49,526 bases of DNA from Delftia acidovorans (GCA_031286585.1 JAITUC010000022.1:1-49526), one strand, 5' to 3'; counted from the first letter of the stretch, positions 1 through 13,842 are shown. The notes: generated by a model from the letters alone, not told the origin. Made by a program: numbers and translations.

Positions 1-118
1 GCTCGATGCTCGATGCTCGATGCTCGATGCTCGATGCTCGATGCTCGATGCTCGATGCTCGATGCTCGATGCTCGATGCTCGATGCTCGATGCTCGATGC
101 TCGATGCTCGATGCTCGA
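1..118. repeat. Heptanucleotide tandem repeat array (GCTCGAT)n
   Basis: The unit GCTCGAT is repeated perfectly 16 times plus six bases of a further copy. The array starts at the window edge, so its true length is unknown. The unit has no stop codon in the forward frames, so the array reads as a repeating heptapeptide (MLDARCS), but no recognisable gene follows. It is too short in period for CRISPR. It looks like a variable-number simple-sequence tract. Confidence 0.95.
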
Positions 119-120
119 CC

Positions 121-168
121 AATAAAAATTGGCACTGGCGCCGCGAGGCGCCAGTGCCAATTTTTATT
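121..168. terminator. Perfect 22-bp stem hairpin, bidirectional terminator-like
   Basis: Bases 121-142 and 147-168 are exact reverse complements separated by the loop GCGA, a GNRA tetraloop. The inner half of the stem is G/C rich. The outer half is an A-rich strand against a T-rich strand, so both directions end with a U tract. This is the layout of a bidirectional intrinsic terminator and lies two bases after the tandem repeat. The gene it would terminate from the left is outside the window. Confidence 0.75.
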
Positions 169-451
169 TCCGGGTCCTGCAACGGCAATTGCATTTTTCT
201 TGGTTGGTAAAGAATTATTGCGGCGGGAACTTCAGGTGGCAATTATTCTTGTGCATATGCGAATATTTCAAAACGGCCTATTGATATCGTCTTGTCAAAA
301 GGCTGCTAGAAGGACAGGCAATGATTGTAACGTTGTGTTATGAAATCAATCCTTCCTTTCCTGGCGTCTTGACTTTGCATTTTGCGCAAACATTGCCGTA
401 ATACGCATAATTTTCACTGGATTCAAGTCCCATACCAATCGATGGGACAGA
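169..451. other. Gene-free AT-richer intergenic stretch
   Basis: No open frame here resembles a protein, and the base composition is clearly lower in GC than the flanking genes. The only structure I see is a 10-bp palindrome TTTGCGCAAA at 381-390. I find no convincing promoter pair. Confidence 0.5.
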
Positions 452-487
452 CAAACAAAAGCGGCCCCTAGGGGCCGCTTTTGTTTG
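452..487 (-). terminator. Terminator downstream of eda
   Basis: Bases 452-468 and 471-487 form 17-bp complementary arms around the centre TA. The inner part is GCGGCCCC/GGGGCCGC and the outer part is A/T rich, giving TTTTGTTTG on the transcript leaving eda. It lies 14 bases past the eda stop codon, so it most likely ends the gluconate operon. Confidence 0.8.
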
Positions 488-501
488 GGGTCGATGCCTG
501 C

Positions 502-1121
502 TCAGGCGCCGAGGCTTTTGGCCGCGCCGGCCAGCGCGGTGATCCGCTTCCAGTCCCCCTGCTCCAACGCATCGGCAGGCACCAGCCAGGAGCCACCCAC
601 GCAGACCACGTTGGACAGCGCCAGGAATTGCGACGCATTGTCCGGAGACACGCCGCCCGTGGGACAGAACCGCACATCGCCGAACGGACCCTGCCAGGCC
701 TTGAGCATGGCCGTGCCGCCCGCCTGTACGGCGGGGAAGAATTTCAGCTCGTTGAAGCCGTCGTCCTGGGCGGCCATGATTTCGCCGCTGGTGGCCACGC
801 CGGGCAGCAGCGGCAGCTGCAGGGCCTGGCAGGCCTGGCCCAGTGCGCTGGTGTAGCCGGGGCTCACGGCAAAGCGCGCACCGGCGCTGGCGGCGGCGCG
901 GGCATCGGCGGCGCTGCGAACGGTGCCCGCGCCCACGATGGCCTCGGGCACGGCACGCGCAATGGCTTCGATGCTGGCCAAGCCCTCGGGCGTGCGCAGC
1001 GTGACTTCCAGTACGCGGATGCCGCCCGCGACCAGGGCCTGGGCCATGGGCACGGCATGCGCGACGTTGTTCAGGACGATGACCGGGATGACCGGCGCGT
1101 CCTGCATGATGGCCAGTGCCG

Positions 1122-1137
<16 letters not shown>
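502..1137 (-). CDS. eda: KDPG/KHG aldolase (2-dehydro-3-deoxy-6-phosphogluconate aldolase)
   Basis: Class I aldolase of the Entner-Doudoroff pathway that splits KDPG into pyruvate and glyceraldehyde-3-phosphate in the cytosol. The 211-residue product is the normal family length. The acid/base glutamate and phosphate-binding arginine lie in LEVTLRT (E44, R48), the Schiff-base lysine is in ELKFFPA (K132), and the glycine-rich CPTGG phosphate loop follows. The start at 1137 gives MDQRL; the frame stays open upstream, but that part is the edd coding region read in another frame. The start lies inside the end of edd (16-base overlap), which suggests translational coupling. It is the last gene of the operon and is followed by a strong hairpin. 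Confidence 0.95.
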
Positions 1138-2948
<1,811 letters not shown>

Positions 2949-3089
2949 GCGGGGTTCCTGCGGATGCGCTGGTGCGCGTTTTCTCTCTGTCGCTTTATTG
3001 CTTTTTAGGTTCTCGCCGTATGGCGTCGTCTTTTCGGGAAATGTCGGCCGGGGCATCCCTCCCAGGTGCGTCCGGCCCTGCACCGAAGC

Positions 3090-4109
3090 TTACTTCACTG
3101 CGCGCGCCTGCTTGACTGCGGCCTGCACCTCGTCCCACGTGCCCTGGCCCACGGTCTTGGCAATGCCGGCATTCACCGCCGCGAGCTTGTCGCGCATGCG
3201 GCCAGCTTCTGCGGCGGGCAGTTCGTTGACCTGCATGCCCTTGGCCTTGATGTCGGCCAGGGCCTTGGCGGCTTCCTCGCGCGTGTCCTTGCGTTCGAAC
3301 TCGCGGCTCTTGACGGCGGCGTCCTGCAGCACCTTCTTCTCGGCCGGGCTCAGCGTGTCCCACCACTTCTTGCTGACGGTGACGATCCAGGGGCTGTAGA
3401 CGTGGTTGGACACCGTGAGGTACTTCTGCACTTCATAGAACTTGCTGGACAGCACGGTGTTGAAGGGGTTTTCCTGGCCATCGACGGCACGGGTCTCCAG
3501 CGCCGTGAACAGCTCGGAGAACGGCAGCGGCACGGCATTGGCGCCCAGGGCCTTGAAACTGTCCAGGAAGACGTTGTTCTGCATCACGCGCAGCTTCACG
3601 TCGGCCAGGTCTTCCATCTTGGCGATGGGGCGCTTGTTGTTGGTGAGGTTGCGGAAGCCGTTTTCCCAATAGACCAGGCCCACCATGCCCTTGGGCTCCA
3701 GCGTGGCCTTGACCTTCTCGCCCACGGGGCCGTCCAGCACGGCATCGGCTTCCTTGACATTGCTGAAGAGGAAGGGTGTGTCCCAGACGGCCATTTCGGG
3801 CGACAGGCCCACCAGGGTGGCGGTGGAGCCGACCATCATCTCCTGGGCGCCGCCGATCAGCGCCTGCTGCATCTGCGTGTCCGAGCCCAGCGAGGCATTG
3901 CCGATGGCACGCACCTTCATCTTGCCGCCCGTGGCCTTTTCGACCTCCTTGGCAAAGAAGCGCGCCGCGCGGCCCTGGTTGGAGTCATCGACCAGGCCAT
4001 AGCCGAAGCGCACGATGCGCGGCTTGAAGTCCTGGGCCATGGCCTGGCCCGTGGCGGCCAGCGTGGTGACGGCGGCCATCAGGCCGGCGAGTGCAAAGGG
4101 AATACGCAT
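3090..4109 (-). CDS. dctP: TRAP transporter periplasmic solute-binding protein, DctP family
   Basis: Extracytoplasmic receptor of a TRAP uptake system. The 339-residue product has a typical signal peptide ending near AMAQ. Family blocks follow, including the GLVYWENGFRNLTNNKRPI region, in which the substrate-carboxylate-binding arginine of DctP proteins lies, and the VDGQENPFNTV segment. I chose the ATG at 4109 because AAGGAG lies six bases upstream; the ATG two codons earlier would abut the ribosome site. Its place between transporter subunits and edd/eda suggests that a sugar acid such as gluconate is the ligand. That substrate is inferred. Confidence 0.9.
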   Translation of the reverse strand: MRIPFALAGLMAAVTTLAATGQAMAQDFKPRIVRFGYGLVDDSNQGRAARFFAKEVEKATGGKMKVRAIGNASLGSDTQMQQALIGGAQEMMVGSTATLVGLSPEMAVWDTPFLFSNVKEADAVLDGPVGEKVKATLEPKGMVGLVYWENGFRNLTNNKRPIAKMEDLADVKLRVMQNNVFLDSFKALGANAVPLPFSELFTALETRAVDGQENPFNTVLSSKFYEVQKYLTVSNHVYSPWIVTVSKKWWDTLSPAEKKVLQDAAVKSREFERKDTREEAAKALADIKAKGMQVNELPAAEAGRMRDKLAAVNAGIAKTVGQGTWDEVQAAVKQARAVK

Positions 4110-4194
4110 GTTCATCTCCTTGGTTTTGGTGGGCTGACAAATAAAAAGATATTGAAAAAACTTCTTGGCGCTTGGGTGCCGCTGGCATGCTCGA

Positions 4195-4285
4195 AAGCGA
4201 GGGACACCAAGCAAGGGCCGCCCCGCTGCGAGGGTGTCGTCCCCCTTCCAGGGGGAAGGCGCGAAGCGACTCAGGGGGTTCCACA
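4195..4285. repeat. GC-rich intergenic hairpin element between dctM and dctP
   Basis: The gap between dctP and dctM contains a CCCCC / GGGGG inverted repeat at 4241-4245 and 4251-4255, followed by GCGCGAAGCGACTCAGGGGG. I have a memory-based impression that this kind of sequence recurs between genes in Comamonadaceae, and I cannot confirm it here. It could be an mRNA processing or attenuation point that sets the dctP to dctQM expression ratio. Confidence 0.4.
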
Positions 4286-4287
4286 TC

Positions 4288-5568
4288 TCAATGCATCCAG
4301 CGCAGAGGGGCGAGGATCATCTGGGGGAAAAGCACGAAGAGCACGGCCAGCAGCACATAGACCATCAGGAACGGGTTCGTGCCCTTGATCACGGTCTCCA
4401 TGCGCAGCCGGCCCACGCCGGCAACCACGTTCTGCACCGTTCCCACGGGCGGCGTGATCAGGCCGATACAGCCCACGTAGATGAACATGAAGCCGAAGTA
4501 GATGGGGTCGATGCCGGCCTTGGCCGCCAGCGGCGCGCACACGGGGCCGAAGATCAGGATGGTCGGCGTCAGGTCCATGGCCGTGCCCACCACCAGCAGG
4601 AACAGCATCATGGTGGCCATGAACAGCACGGGACTGCCCAGCAGGCCCGAGAAGCTGTCGGCCAGCATGTTGGGCAGGTCGGCCAGGGTGATCATGTAGG
4701 CCGTCACCGTGGCGGCGCCGCACAGGAACATGACCACGGCCGTGGTCTTGGCGGCGGCCAGGAACACGGCATACAGCCGGCTCCAGGTCATCTCGCGGTA
4801 GATCACCATGGACACGAACAGCGCATAGACGGCGGCGACCACGGCCGCTTCCGTGGGCGTGAACACGCCGCCCTTGAGGCCGCCCAGGATGATGACCGGC
4901 ATCATCATGGCCCAGAAGCTCTTGGCCAGGGCCTTGAGGCGCGGGCCCCAGGCCATGCGCTCGCCGCGCGACAGGTCGTACTTGCGGGCGATGGACCACC
5001 AGGCAAAGATCAGGAACACGCCCATGATCAGGCCCGGCACCACGCCCGACAGGAACAGCTTGCTGATCGAGGTGTTGGTCGTCACGCCATAGATCACGAA
5101 GGGCATGGACGGCGGAATGATGGGCGCGATGATGCCGCCCGAGGCCAGCAGGCCTGCGCTGTAGCTGTCGGGATACTTCTGGTCGCGCATCATGGGCAGC
5201 AGGATGGTGGCCAGGGCGGCCGTATCGGCGATGGCCGAGCCGCTCATGGACGCCAGCAGCACCGCCGCGCCAATGGCCACATAGCCCAGGCCGCCACGGA
5301 TGTGGCCCACATAGGCACGCGCCAGGTCGATGATGCGGCGCGACAGGCCGCCCGCATTCATCAGCTCGCCGGCAAGGATGAAGAAAGGCACGGCCAGCAG
5401 CGGGAAGTTGTCGAAGCCGGCCTGCAGGTTCTGCGCAAGCAGCTGCGAGTCGAAGAAGTCCAGGTGCCACATCAGCGCCACGCCGGTCAAAACCAGTGCC
5501 TGGGCGATGGGCATGCCAATCACCATGCCGCCAATCAGCACGGACAGAAAGATCAGGGTCACAACCAT
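4288..5568 (-). CDS. dctM: TRAP transporter large permease, DctM family
   Basis: Twelve-helix ion-coupled permease of the TRAP system, 426 residues as usual for DctM. Typical family blocks are present: MPIAQAL near the N-terminus, PFFILAGELMNAGG, GSAIADTAAL, and the repeated PPSMPFVIYG and TPPVGTVQNV loops. These proline-rich loops are expected to form the substrate path. The start at 5568 lies 12 bases after the dctQ stop codon, consistent with one transcript. Confidence 0.95.
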   Translation of the reverse strand: MVVTLIFLSVLIGGMVIGMPIAQALVLTGVALMWHLDFFDSQLLAQNLQAGFDNFPLLAVPFFILAGELMNAGGLSRRIIDLARAYVGHIRGGLGYVAIGAAVLLASMSGSAIADTAALATILLPMMRDQKYPDSYSAGLLASGGIIAPIIPPSMPFVIYGVTTNTSISKLFLSGVVPGLIMGVFLIFAWWSIARKYDLSRGERMAWGPRLKALAKSFWAMMMPVIILGGLKGGVFTPTEAAVVAAVYALFVSMVIYREMTWSRLYAVFLAAAKTTAVVMFLCGAATVTAYMITLADLPNMLADSFSGLLGSPVLFMATMMLFLLVVGTAMDLTPTILIFGPVCAPLAAKAGIDPIYFGFMFIYVGCIGLITPPVGTVQNVVAGVGRLRMETVIKGTNPFLMVYVLLAVLFVLFPQMILAPLRWMH

Positions 5569-5580
5569 TGTGCGTACTCC

Positions 5581-6087
5581 TTACTCGACCGTGGTTTCGG
5601 CATGGTTTTCGGCCGGCGCGCCGCGGCGCAGGTCGCGCAGCGTCACGACCAGCAGTCCCACGGCCAGCACCAGGGTGGCCGCGGCGCCCAGGGCCAGCGG
5701 ATAGCCCAGCACCGTGCTGTAGCTGTTCAGCCCGGCCTCCACCTGGGCCCAGGAGCCCCACAGCAGCAGGCCCATGCAGACCAGGATCAGCGCCTGCGAT
5801 ACCCAGAACAGCGCCTTGCGCGTGCCAGGCCCCACGCGGGAAGTCACGAGGTCGAAGCCCAGGTGGCTGCCCTCGAAAGCGGCCACGATGGCGCCGATGG
5901 CCACCAGCCAGACGAAGAGCAGGCGCGAGACCTCCTCATAGGAAACGATGCTGGTATGGAACACATAGCGCAGTACCACATTGACGAACACGGCAATGAC
6001 CATGCCGGCCAGGGCCAGCACCATCAGCACCTCGGCAAAGTGCTGCAGGCGCGGCTTGGACCGGGCTGCGGGGGAATCGGATTGCAT
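5581..6087 (-). CDS. dctQ: TRAP transporter small permease, DctQ family
   Basis: Four-helix small membrane subunit that partners DctM. The product has 168 residues with hydrophobic segments around 20-40, 55-75, 92-112 and 130-150. The family signature is the YEEVSRLLFVWLVAIGA segment with the conserved acidic pair and arginine. It lies between gntK and dctM with short gaps, so it is co-transcribed with them. Confidence 0.9.
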   Translation of the reverse strand: MQSDSPAARSKPRLQHFAEVLMVLALAGMVIAVFVNVVLRYVFHTSIVSYEEVSRLLFVWLVAIGAIVAAFEGSHLGFDLVTSRVGPGTRKALFWVSQALILVCMGLLLWGSWAQVEAGLNSYSTVLGYPLALGAAATLVLAVGLLVVTLRDLRRGAPAENHAETTVE

Positions 6088-6105
6088 GGGACTTGTCTCC
6101 TGGCG

Positions 6106-6693
6106 TTATGGGTTTTGGGAGAAGGTGTCGGCCTGCGCCGCGGGCAGGACCTGCCAGCTTCGGGCGCGGTGCACGATGTCGGTCAGCGGCAGCGTGGCGT
6201 CCACGGACAGCACGGCGCACTCGCCATCAGGGCGCTCCAGCGTGGCGAACTGGTTGGCCACCAGCTCGGGCGAGAAGAAGTGGCCGGCGCGCTCCTGCAC
6301 GCGCTGCAGCGCCGTGTCGTAGTTCAGGTCCAGGAACACGAAGCCCACGGCACCGGTCGGGCCGGCGGCACGCAGGCGGTCCCGGTACTTGCGCTTGAGG
6401 GCCGAGCAGGTCAGCACCACGCCCTGCCCCGGCATGGCCTGGGCCAGCAGCTGGGCCAGCCGGTCCAGCCAGCCGCTGCGGTCGTCGTCGGTCAGGGGGA
6501 TGCCGGCCTGCATCTTGCGGATGCTTTCCTCGGCATGGTGGGCATCGCCCTCGTGCAGGGTCCAGCCCAGGGCGTCGGCCAGGGCCTGCCCCACGCTGGA
6601 CTTGCCGCAGCCGGAAACGCCCATGACGACCAGCGCCTGCGGGCGGGTGTCTGCGGGGGCGGCCGCGATGGTTGTTGGGATAGCGCTATCCAT
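6106..6693 (-). CDS. gntK: Gluconokinase
   Basis: Phosphorylates gluconate to 6-phosphogluconate, the substrate of Edd encoded downstream. The 195-residue product has the P-loop GVSGCGKS at 24-31, followed by LHEGDAHH and the RSGWLDRL segment typical of GntK-type kinases. CSALKRKYRDRLR carries the phosphate-contacting basic residues. The first five codons contain an operator palindrome, so the regulator can bind over the start of the gene. It is the first gene of the six-gene minus-strand operon. Confidence 0.94.
   Translation of the reverse strand: MDSAIPTTIAAAPADTRPQALVVMGVSGCGKSSVGQALADALGWTLHEGDAHHAEESIRKMQAGIPLTDDDRSGWLDRLAQLLAQAMPGQGVVLTCSALKRKYRDRLRAAGPTGAVGFVFLDLNYDTALQRVQERAGHFFSPELVANQFATLERPDGECAVLSVDATLPLTDIVHRARSWQVLPAAQADTFSQNP
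6678..6691. promoter_or_regulatory. Operator palindrome overlapping the gntK start
   Basis: GGATAGCGCTATCC is a perfect 14-bp palindrome reading into the gntK initiation codon. Its 12-bp core GATAGCGCTATC is identical to the copy at 6797-6808. A palindrome with a central CG step is typical of LacI/GalR-family operators, and the divergent gene encodes such a regulator. Confidence 0.75.
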
Positions 6694-6708
6694 GTTCTTG
6701 CAAAAATT

Positions 6709-6726
6709 GGCAGACCAGGGTCTGCC
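6709..6726. promoter_or_regulatory. Inverted repeat in the gntK leader
   Basis: GGCAGACC (6709-6716) and GGTCTGCC (6719-6726) are exact complements around the bases AG. The repeat lies 16 bases upstream of the gntK start codon. Its sequence differs from the flanking operators, so it could be a site for another regulator or a small stem that limits ribosome access. Confidence 0.4.
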
Positions 6727-6783
6727 GTGGATTTCGGTGTGCTTCAGAGCCTTCGTCCGGGTTTACACGCAGGAGCAAGGGCC

Positions 6784-6813
6784 TTGGAATGGTTGGGATA
6801 GCGCTATCATAAT
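6784..6813 (+). promoter_or_regulatory. Predicted regulator promoter with internal operator
   Basis: TTGGAA (6784-6789) and CATAAT (6808-6813) are separated by 18 bases. The second GATAGCGCTATC palindrome (6797-6808) fills the spacer between them. Binding there would block RNA polymerase, predicting autorepression of the LacI-type gene. The two operators are centred 118 bp apart, which allows looping. Confidence 0.5.
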
Positions 6814-6848
6814 CTTCAACGCTCCCGCCCCAGACCTAGGACAATCCC

Positions 6849-7943
6849 TTGGCCCGTCAGATTCCGCCTGCATCCCCACAGTCGCGCCCCGCCGATGTTC
6901 CCGGCCCGGCCCTGCCCGCCACGGGCCGCGCCCGCTCCTCGCGGGCCAGCGGGCGCATCACGCTCAGCGATGTGGCACAGGCGGCCGGCGTCAGTCCCAT
7001 GACGGTCTCGCGCGCCCTGCGCGGCGAGCGCCGCGTGGACCCGGCCCTGGTCGAGAAAATCCGCACGGCCGCCGCGCAGATGGGCTACGTGCCCGACCCC
7101 GCCGCACGCGCCCTGGCCTCGCAGAAAAGCGCCCAGGTGCTGGTGCTGGTGCCCATGCTGTCCAACACCCTGTTCGTGGACCTGATCGAGGCGGTTCACA
7201 AGGTGCTGTTCTCCGCGGGCTACCACGCACTGATCGGCGTGACCCACTACGACCGGGCCGAAGAAGAACAGCTGCTGCGCACCTACCTGCCCATGCGCCC
7301 GGCCGGCCTGCTGCTCACGGGTTTTGACCGCAGCCCCGCTGCGCGTGAACTGGTCCAGGCCAGCAAGGTTCCCTGCGTACACCTGATGGAACTGGGTGGC
7401 GAGCCTGGCGCGCCCAGCGTGGGCTTTTCGCAGGCCGAGGCCGGAGCCGCCATCACACGGCACTTGATGGAGCGCGGGCACAGGCGCATTGCCTTTTGCG
7501 CAGGCCAGCTCGATGCCCGCGTGATGCAGCGCGCCGCTGGCTACCGCCATGCCCTGCAGGCGGCGGGCCTGCATGACCCGGCCCTGGAATTGCTCTGGCC
7601 CCGCCCCACGTCGATGGCGCTGGGCGCCGAGCTGCTGGACGCCGCCCTGCGCCTGGACCCTGCCGTCGATGCCCTGTTCTTCTGCAATGACGACATCGCC
7701 CAGGGTGCGCTGCTGGAGGCCCTGCGCCGGGGGATACGCGTGCCCGAGCAGATCGCCATCGCAGGCTTCAATGACCTGCCCGGCAGCGACCAGATGGTGC
7801 CGCCGCTGACCACCATCCGCACGCCGCGCGGCCATATCGGCACGGAAGGTGCGCGCATGCTGCTGCAACTGATGCGTGGCGAGGCCGTGGAGCAGCCCAG
7901 CGTGGATCTGGGCTACGAACTGGTGGTGCGGCAGAGCAGTTGA
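6849..7943 (+). CDS. LacI/GalR-family repressor, probable gluconate regulator
   Basis: DNA-binding repressor of 364 residues. A LacI-type helix-turn-helix lies at about 36-60 (RITLSDVAQAAGVSPMTVSR), followed by the hinge region and a periplasmic-binding-protein-like effector domain ending in TTIRTPRGHIG. An in-frame stop at 6837 leaves TTG at 6849 as the only start that keeps the DNA-binding domain intact, giving an unusual 35-residue Pro/Arg/Ala-rich leader before it. It is divergent from gntK and flanked by paired palindromes, so it probably plays the role of GntR. The effector (gluconate or 6-phosphogluconate) is inferred. Confidence 0.88.
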   Translation: MARQIPPASPQSRPADVPGPALPATGRARSSRASGRITLSDVAQAAGVSPMTVSRALRGERRVDPALVEKIRTAAAQMGYVPDPAARALASQKSAQVLVLVPMLSNTLFVDLIEAVHKVLFSAGYHALIGVTHYDRAEEEQLLRTYLPMRPAGLLLTGFDRSPAARELVQASKVPCVHLMELGGEPGAPSVGFSQAEAGAAITRHLMERGHRRIAFCAGQLDARVMQRAAGYRHALQAAGLHDPALELLWPRPTSMALGAELLDAALRLDPAVDALFFCNDDIAQGALLEALRRGIRVPEQIAIAGFNDLPGSDQMVPPLTTIRTPRGHIGTEGARMLLQLMRGEAVEQPSVDLGYELVVRQSS

Positions 7944-7983
7944 AGCGAAGAGGGCTTTGGGCGCCCTCCTCCTGGCCATCAGA

Positions 7984-8955
7984 TCAGCCCGGCAGCAGGC
8001 GGCGCAGGGTCTCGGCCAGATCCTCTGCCGCGAACTTGGCCACGTAGCCGTCCGCGCCAACGCTGCGCACATGGTCTTCGTTGGCCGATCCGGACAGCGA
8101 GGAATGGATGAGCACGGGAATGGAATGGAAGCGCGCGTCCTGCTTGATGTGGCGGGTGAGCGTGAAGCCGTCCATCTCGGGCATCTCCAGGTCGGTCAGC
8201 ACCAGGGCAACCTTGTCGGCCACCGTCAGGCCCTCTGCCTGGGCACTGTCAGCGATGGCGTTGAGGCGGTCCCAGGCCTCCTTGCCGGACTTGAGCATTT
8301 CATACGGTGCCTGCAGGACCTTGAGCTCCTTCTCGATCAGCGAGCGCGCCACAAAGGAATCATCGGCGGCCAGCACGATGGCGCCGGGCTTGAGCTTGAG
8401 CCTGGCGCCCACTTTTTCCGGCGTGATTTCCTGTGCATCGGTGGGAGACACCAATTGCAGGATGGCCTCCACGTCCAGCACCTGGGCCAGGCGCGAGCTG
8501 TCGGTGTCGCCATCCAGGCGGGCGATGCTGGTGACCAGCTTGCCGCCGGTGCCGCTGGCCTCGGCCGACAGCACCTGCTTCCAGTCCAGGCGCACGATGT
8601 CCTCGACGGACTCCACCGCGAATGCCTGGGTGGTGCGCGCATATTCGGTGACCAGCATGATGTTCAGGCCGGTCTGGGGCTTGCAGCCCATGATGGCGGG
8701 AAGATTCAGCACCGGGATCACCTGCCCGCGCAGGTTTGCCACGCCCAGCGAATGGGCCGTGCCCCCTGCGATGGGCGTGATGTGCGGCATGGCCACGATT
8801 TCGCGGACCTTGAACACATTGATCCCGAACAGCTCGGACTGGCCCAGGCCGGAGTCGCTGCCCAGCCGGAACAGCAGCAACTCGAACTTGTTGTTGCTGG
8901 TGAGGTTGGTGCGCTCGTCGATCTCTCTTTGAGCTGCCTTGGAATGGAGGTTCAT
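7984..8955 (-). CDS. cheV: Chemotaxis coupling protein CheV (CheW-REC)
   Basis: Couples chemoreceptors to the CheA kinase and is thought to aid adaptation by phosphorylation. The 323-residue product has an N-terminal CheW-like domain (about 25-170, with GVANLRGQVIPV) and a C-terminal receiver domain (about 190-320). The receiver has the acidic pair D198-D199, phospho-acceptor D255 in LVLTDLEMPEMDG, and K307. The start at 8955 has AGGA five bases upstream; a GTG seven codons earlier lacks a good ribosome site. No other core chemotaxis gene is adjacent. Confidence 0.93.
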   Translation of the reverse strand: MNLHSKAAQREIDERTNLTSNNKFELLLFRLGSDSGLGQSELFGINVFKVREIVAMPHITPIAGGTAHSLGVANLRGQVIPVLNLPAIMGCKPQTGLNIMLVTEYARTTQAFAVESVEDIVRLDWKQVLSAEASGTGGKLVTSIARLDGDTDSSRLAQVLDVEAILQLVSPTDAQEITPEKVGARLKLKPGAIVLAADDSFVARSLIEKELKVLQAPYEMLKSGKEAWDRLNAIADSAQAEGLTVADKVALVLTDLEMPEMDGFTLTRHIKQDARFHSIPVLIHSSLSGSANEDHVRSVGADGYVAKFAAEDLAETLRRLLPG

Positions 8956-9106
8956 GCTGGTCCTGGAGAGTGACACATCTTTTTACAAATTCTAAAGCGA
9001 GCGCCTCGGATTTAGCAAAAATTTATTGCACCGGAGTCGGAACAGCAACGCCGGGGGGTCGGCGACATGCTTCATTCATGCCACCGCCCCGCCCGGGATG
9101 CAGGAA

Positions 9107-11155
<2,049 letters not shown>

Positions 11156-11203
11156 CTTCGCAGCCTGTTTTTTCTGGATTCGATCTTTGATATCAGGGCC
11201 GGG

Positions 11204-12736
<1,533 letters not shown>

Positions 12737-12792
12737 GCTGCGATTCCTCTAACGTCTAACGGTACGGGTTGCTGGTGTTGTCTTGTCTGCGG

Positions 12793-13842
12793 TCACTGCG
12801 GCGCTGCCGCGGGTGCTGGAGCCGGCGCCATCGCGGGCCCGGCCTGCGCCTGCAGCAGATTTCTGGCAGCCGTGCTGGCCGCGATGCGCCCTGCTGCCAC
12901 GTCGGCCTGCAGCTGGGGCAGCAGCGCCCGCACCTGCGGATGCTGCCGGAAGGCCTGCTTGAGGCCGGAGTCGATGCGCTCCCACATCCAGGCCAGGGCC
13001 TGGCGTTCGCGGCGCAGCGCAAGGCGGCCATTGGCCTGCTGCAGCCGGCGGAATTCCTCCACCGCGCTCCAGAAGCCGTCAACGCCCTCTTTCCTGAGTG
13101 CGCTGATGGTGATGACCCTGGGCTGCCACAGGCGTTCGTCGTGGTGGGCGTGCTCGGGATTGCCGTGCATGCCCAGCAGGCGCAGGCTGGAGGTGATCTG
13201 GGCCTGGGCGCGCGTGGCGGCATGGGGATCGATGTCGGCCTTGTTGATGACGACCAGGTCGGCCAGCTCCATCACGCCCTTCTTGATGGCCTGCAGGTCA
13301 TCGCCTGCATTGGGCAGTTGCAGCAGGCAGAACATGTCGCACATGCCCTGCACGGCGATCTCGCTCTGGCCCACGCCCACGGTCTCGACGATGACCACAT
13401 CGTAGCCAGCCGCCTCGCAGACCAGCATGGCCTCGCGGGTTTTCTCGGCCACGCCGCCCAGGGTGCCGCTGCTGGGGCTGGGGCGGATGTAGGCGTCCAG
13501 GTGGACGGACAGTTGCTCCATGCGCGTCTTGTCGCCCAGGATGGAGCCGCCCGACACGGTGGACGAGGGGTCGATGGCCAGCACTGCCACCCGGAGGCCG
13601 CGCGCAATCAGGAACAGGCCCAGCGTCTCGATGAAGGTGCTCTTGCCCACGCCCGGCACGCCGCTGATGCCCAGGCGGAACGCTCCGCCCGTGTGGGGCA
13701 GCAGGGCCGTGAGCAGCACATCGGCCGCCGCCCGGTGGTCGGCGCGCGTGGATTCCAGCAGGGTGATGGCCTTGGCCATGGCCCGGCGCTGAACGGCGGG
13801 GTTGCCGTTCAGGATGCCGTCTTGCATTTGCTCGGGAGTCAC
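12793..13842 (-). CDS. meaB: Methylmalonyl-CoA mutase G-protein chaperone MeaB (ArgK family)
   Basis: GTPase that gates cofactor loading and protects the B12-dependent mutase. The Walker A motif GVPGVGKS is at 61-68, followed by AIDPSS, ETVGVGQSE and the NKAD guanine-specificity motif, as in the MeaB/ArgK family. I place the start at the GTG at 13842 (MTPEQM), 10 bases after the mutase stop; an ATG five codons further in (13827) is equally possible. The C-terminus ends in a Pro/Ala-rich tail. ArgK is an old misnomer for an arginine transport kinase. Confidence 0.9.
   Translation of the reverse strand: MTPEQMQDGILNGNPAVQRRAMAKAITLLESTRADHRAAADVLLTALLPHTGGAFRLGISGVPGVGKSTFIETLGLFLIARGLRVAVLAIDPSSTVSGGSILGDKTRMEQLSVHLDAYIRPSPSSGTLGGVAEKTREAMLVCEAAGYDVVIVETVGVGQSEIAVQGMCDMFCLLQLPNAGDDLQAIKKGVMELADLVVINKADIDPHAATRAQAQITSSLRLLGMHGNPEHAHHDERLWQPRVITISALRKEGVDGFWSAVEEFRRLQQANGRLALRRERQALAWMWERIDSGLKQAFRQHPQVRALLPQLQADVAAGRIAASTAARNLLQAQAGPAMAPAPAPAAAPQ

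Noticed and set aside
1..118. CRISPR array
   Set aside because: The period is seven bases with no spacers and no cas genes nearby.
13..210. Possible protein of repeated MLDARCS units
   Set aside because: Produced by the heptanucleotide array; no ribosome site is visible, the frame runs through the hairpin, and there is no domain after the repeats.
7950..7968. Terminator between the LacI-type gene and cheV
   Set aside because: Only a 6-bp GAGGGC/GCCCTC stem with no T run on either side.
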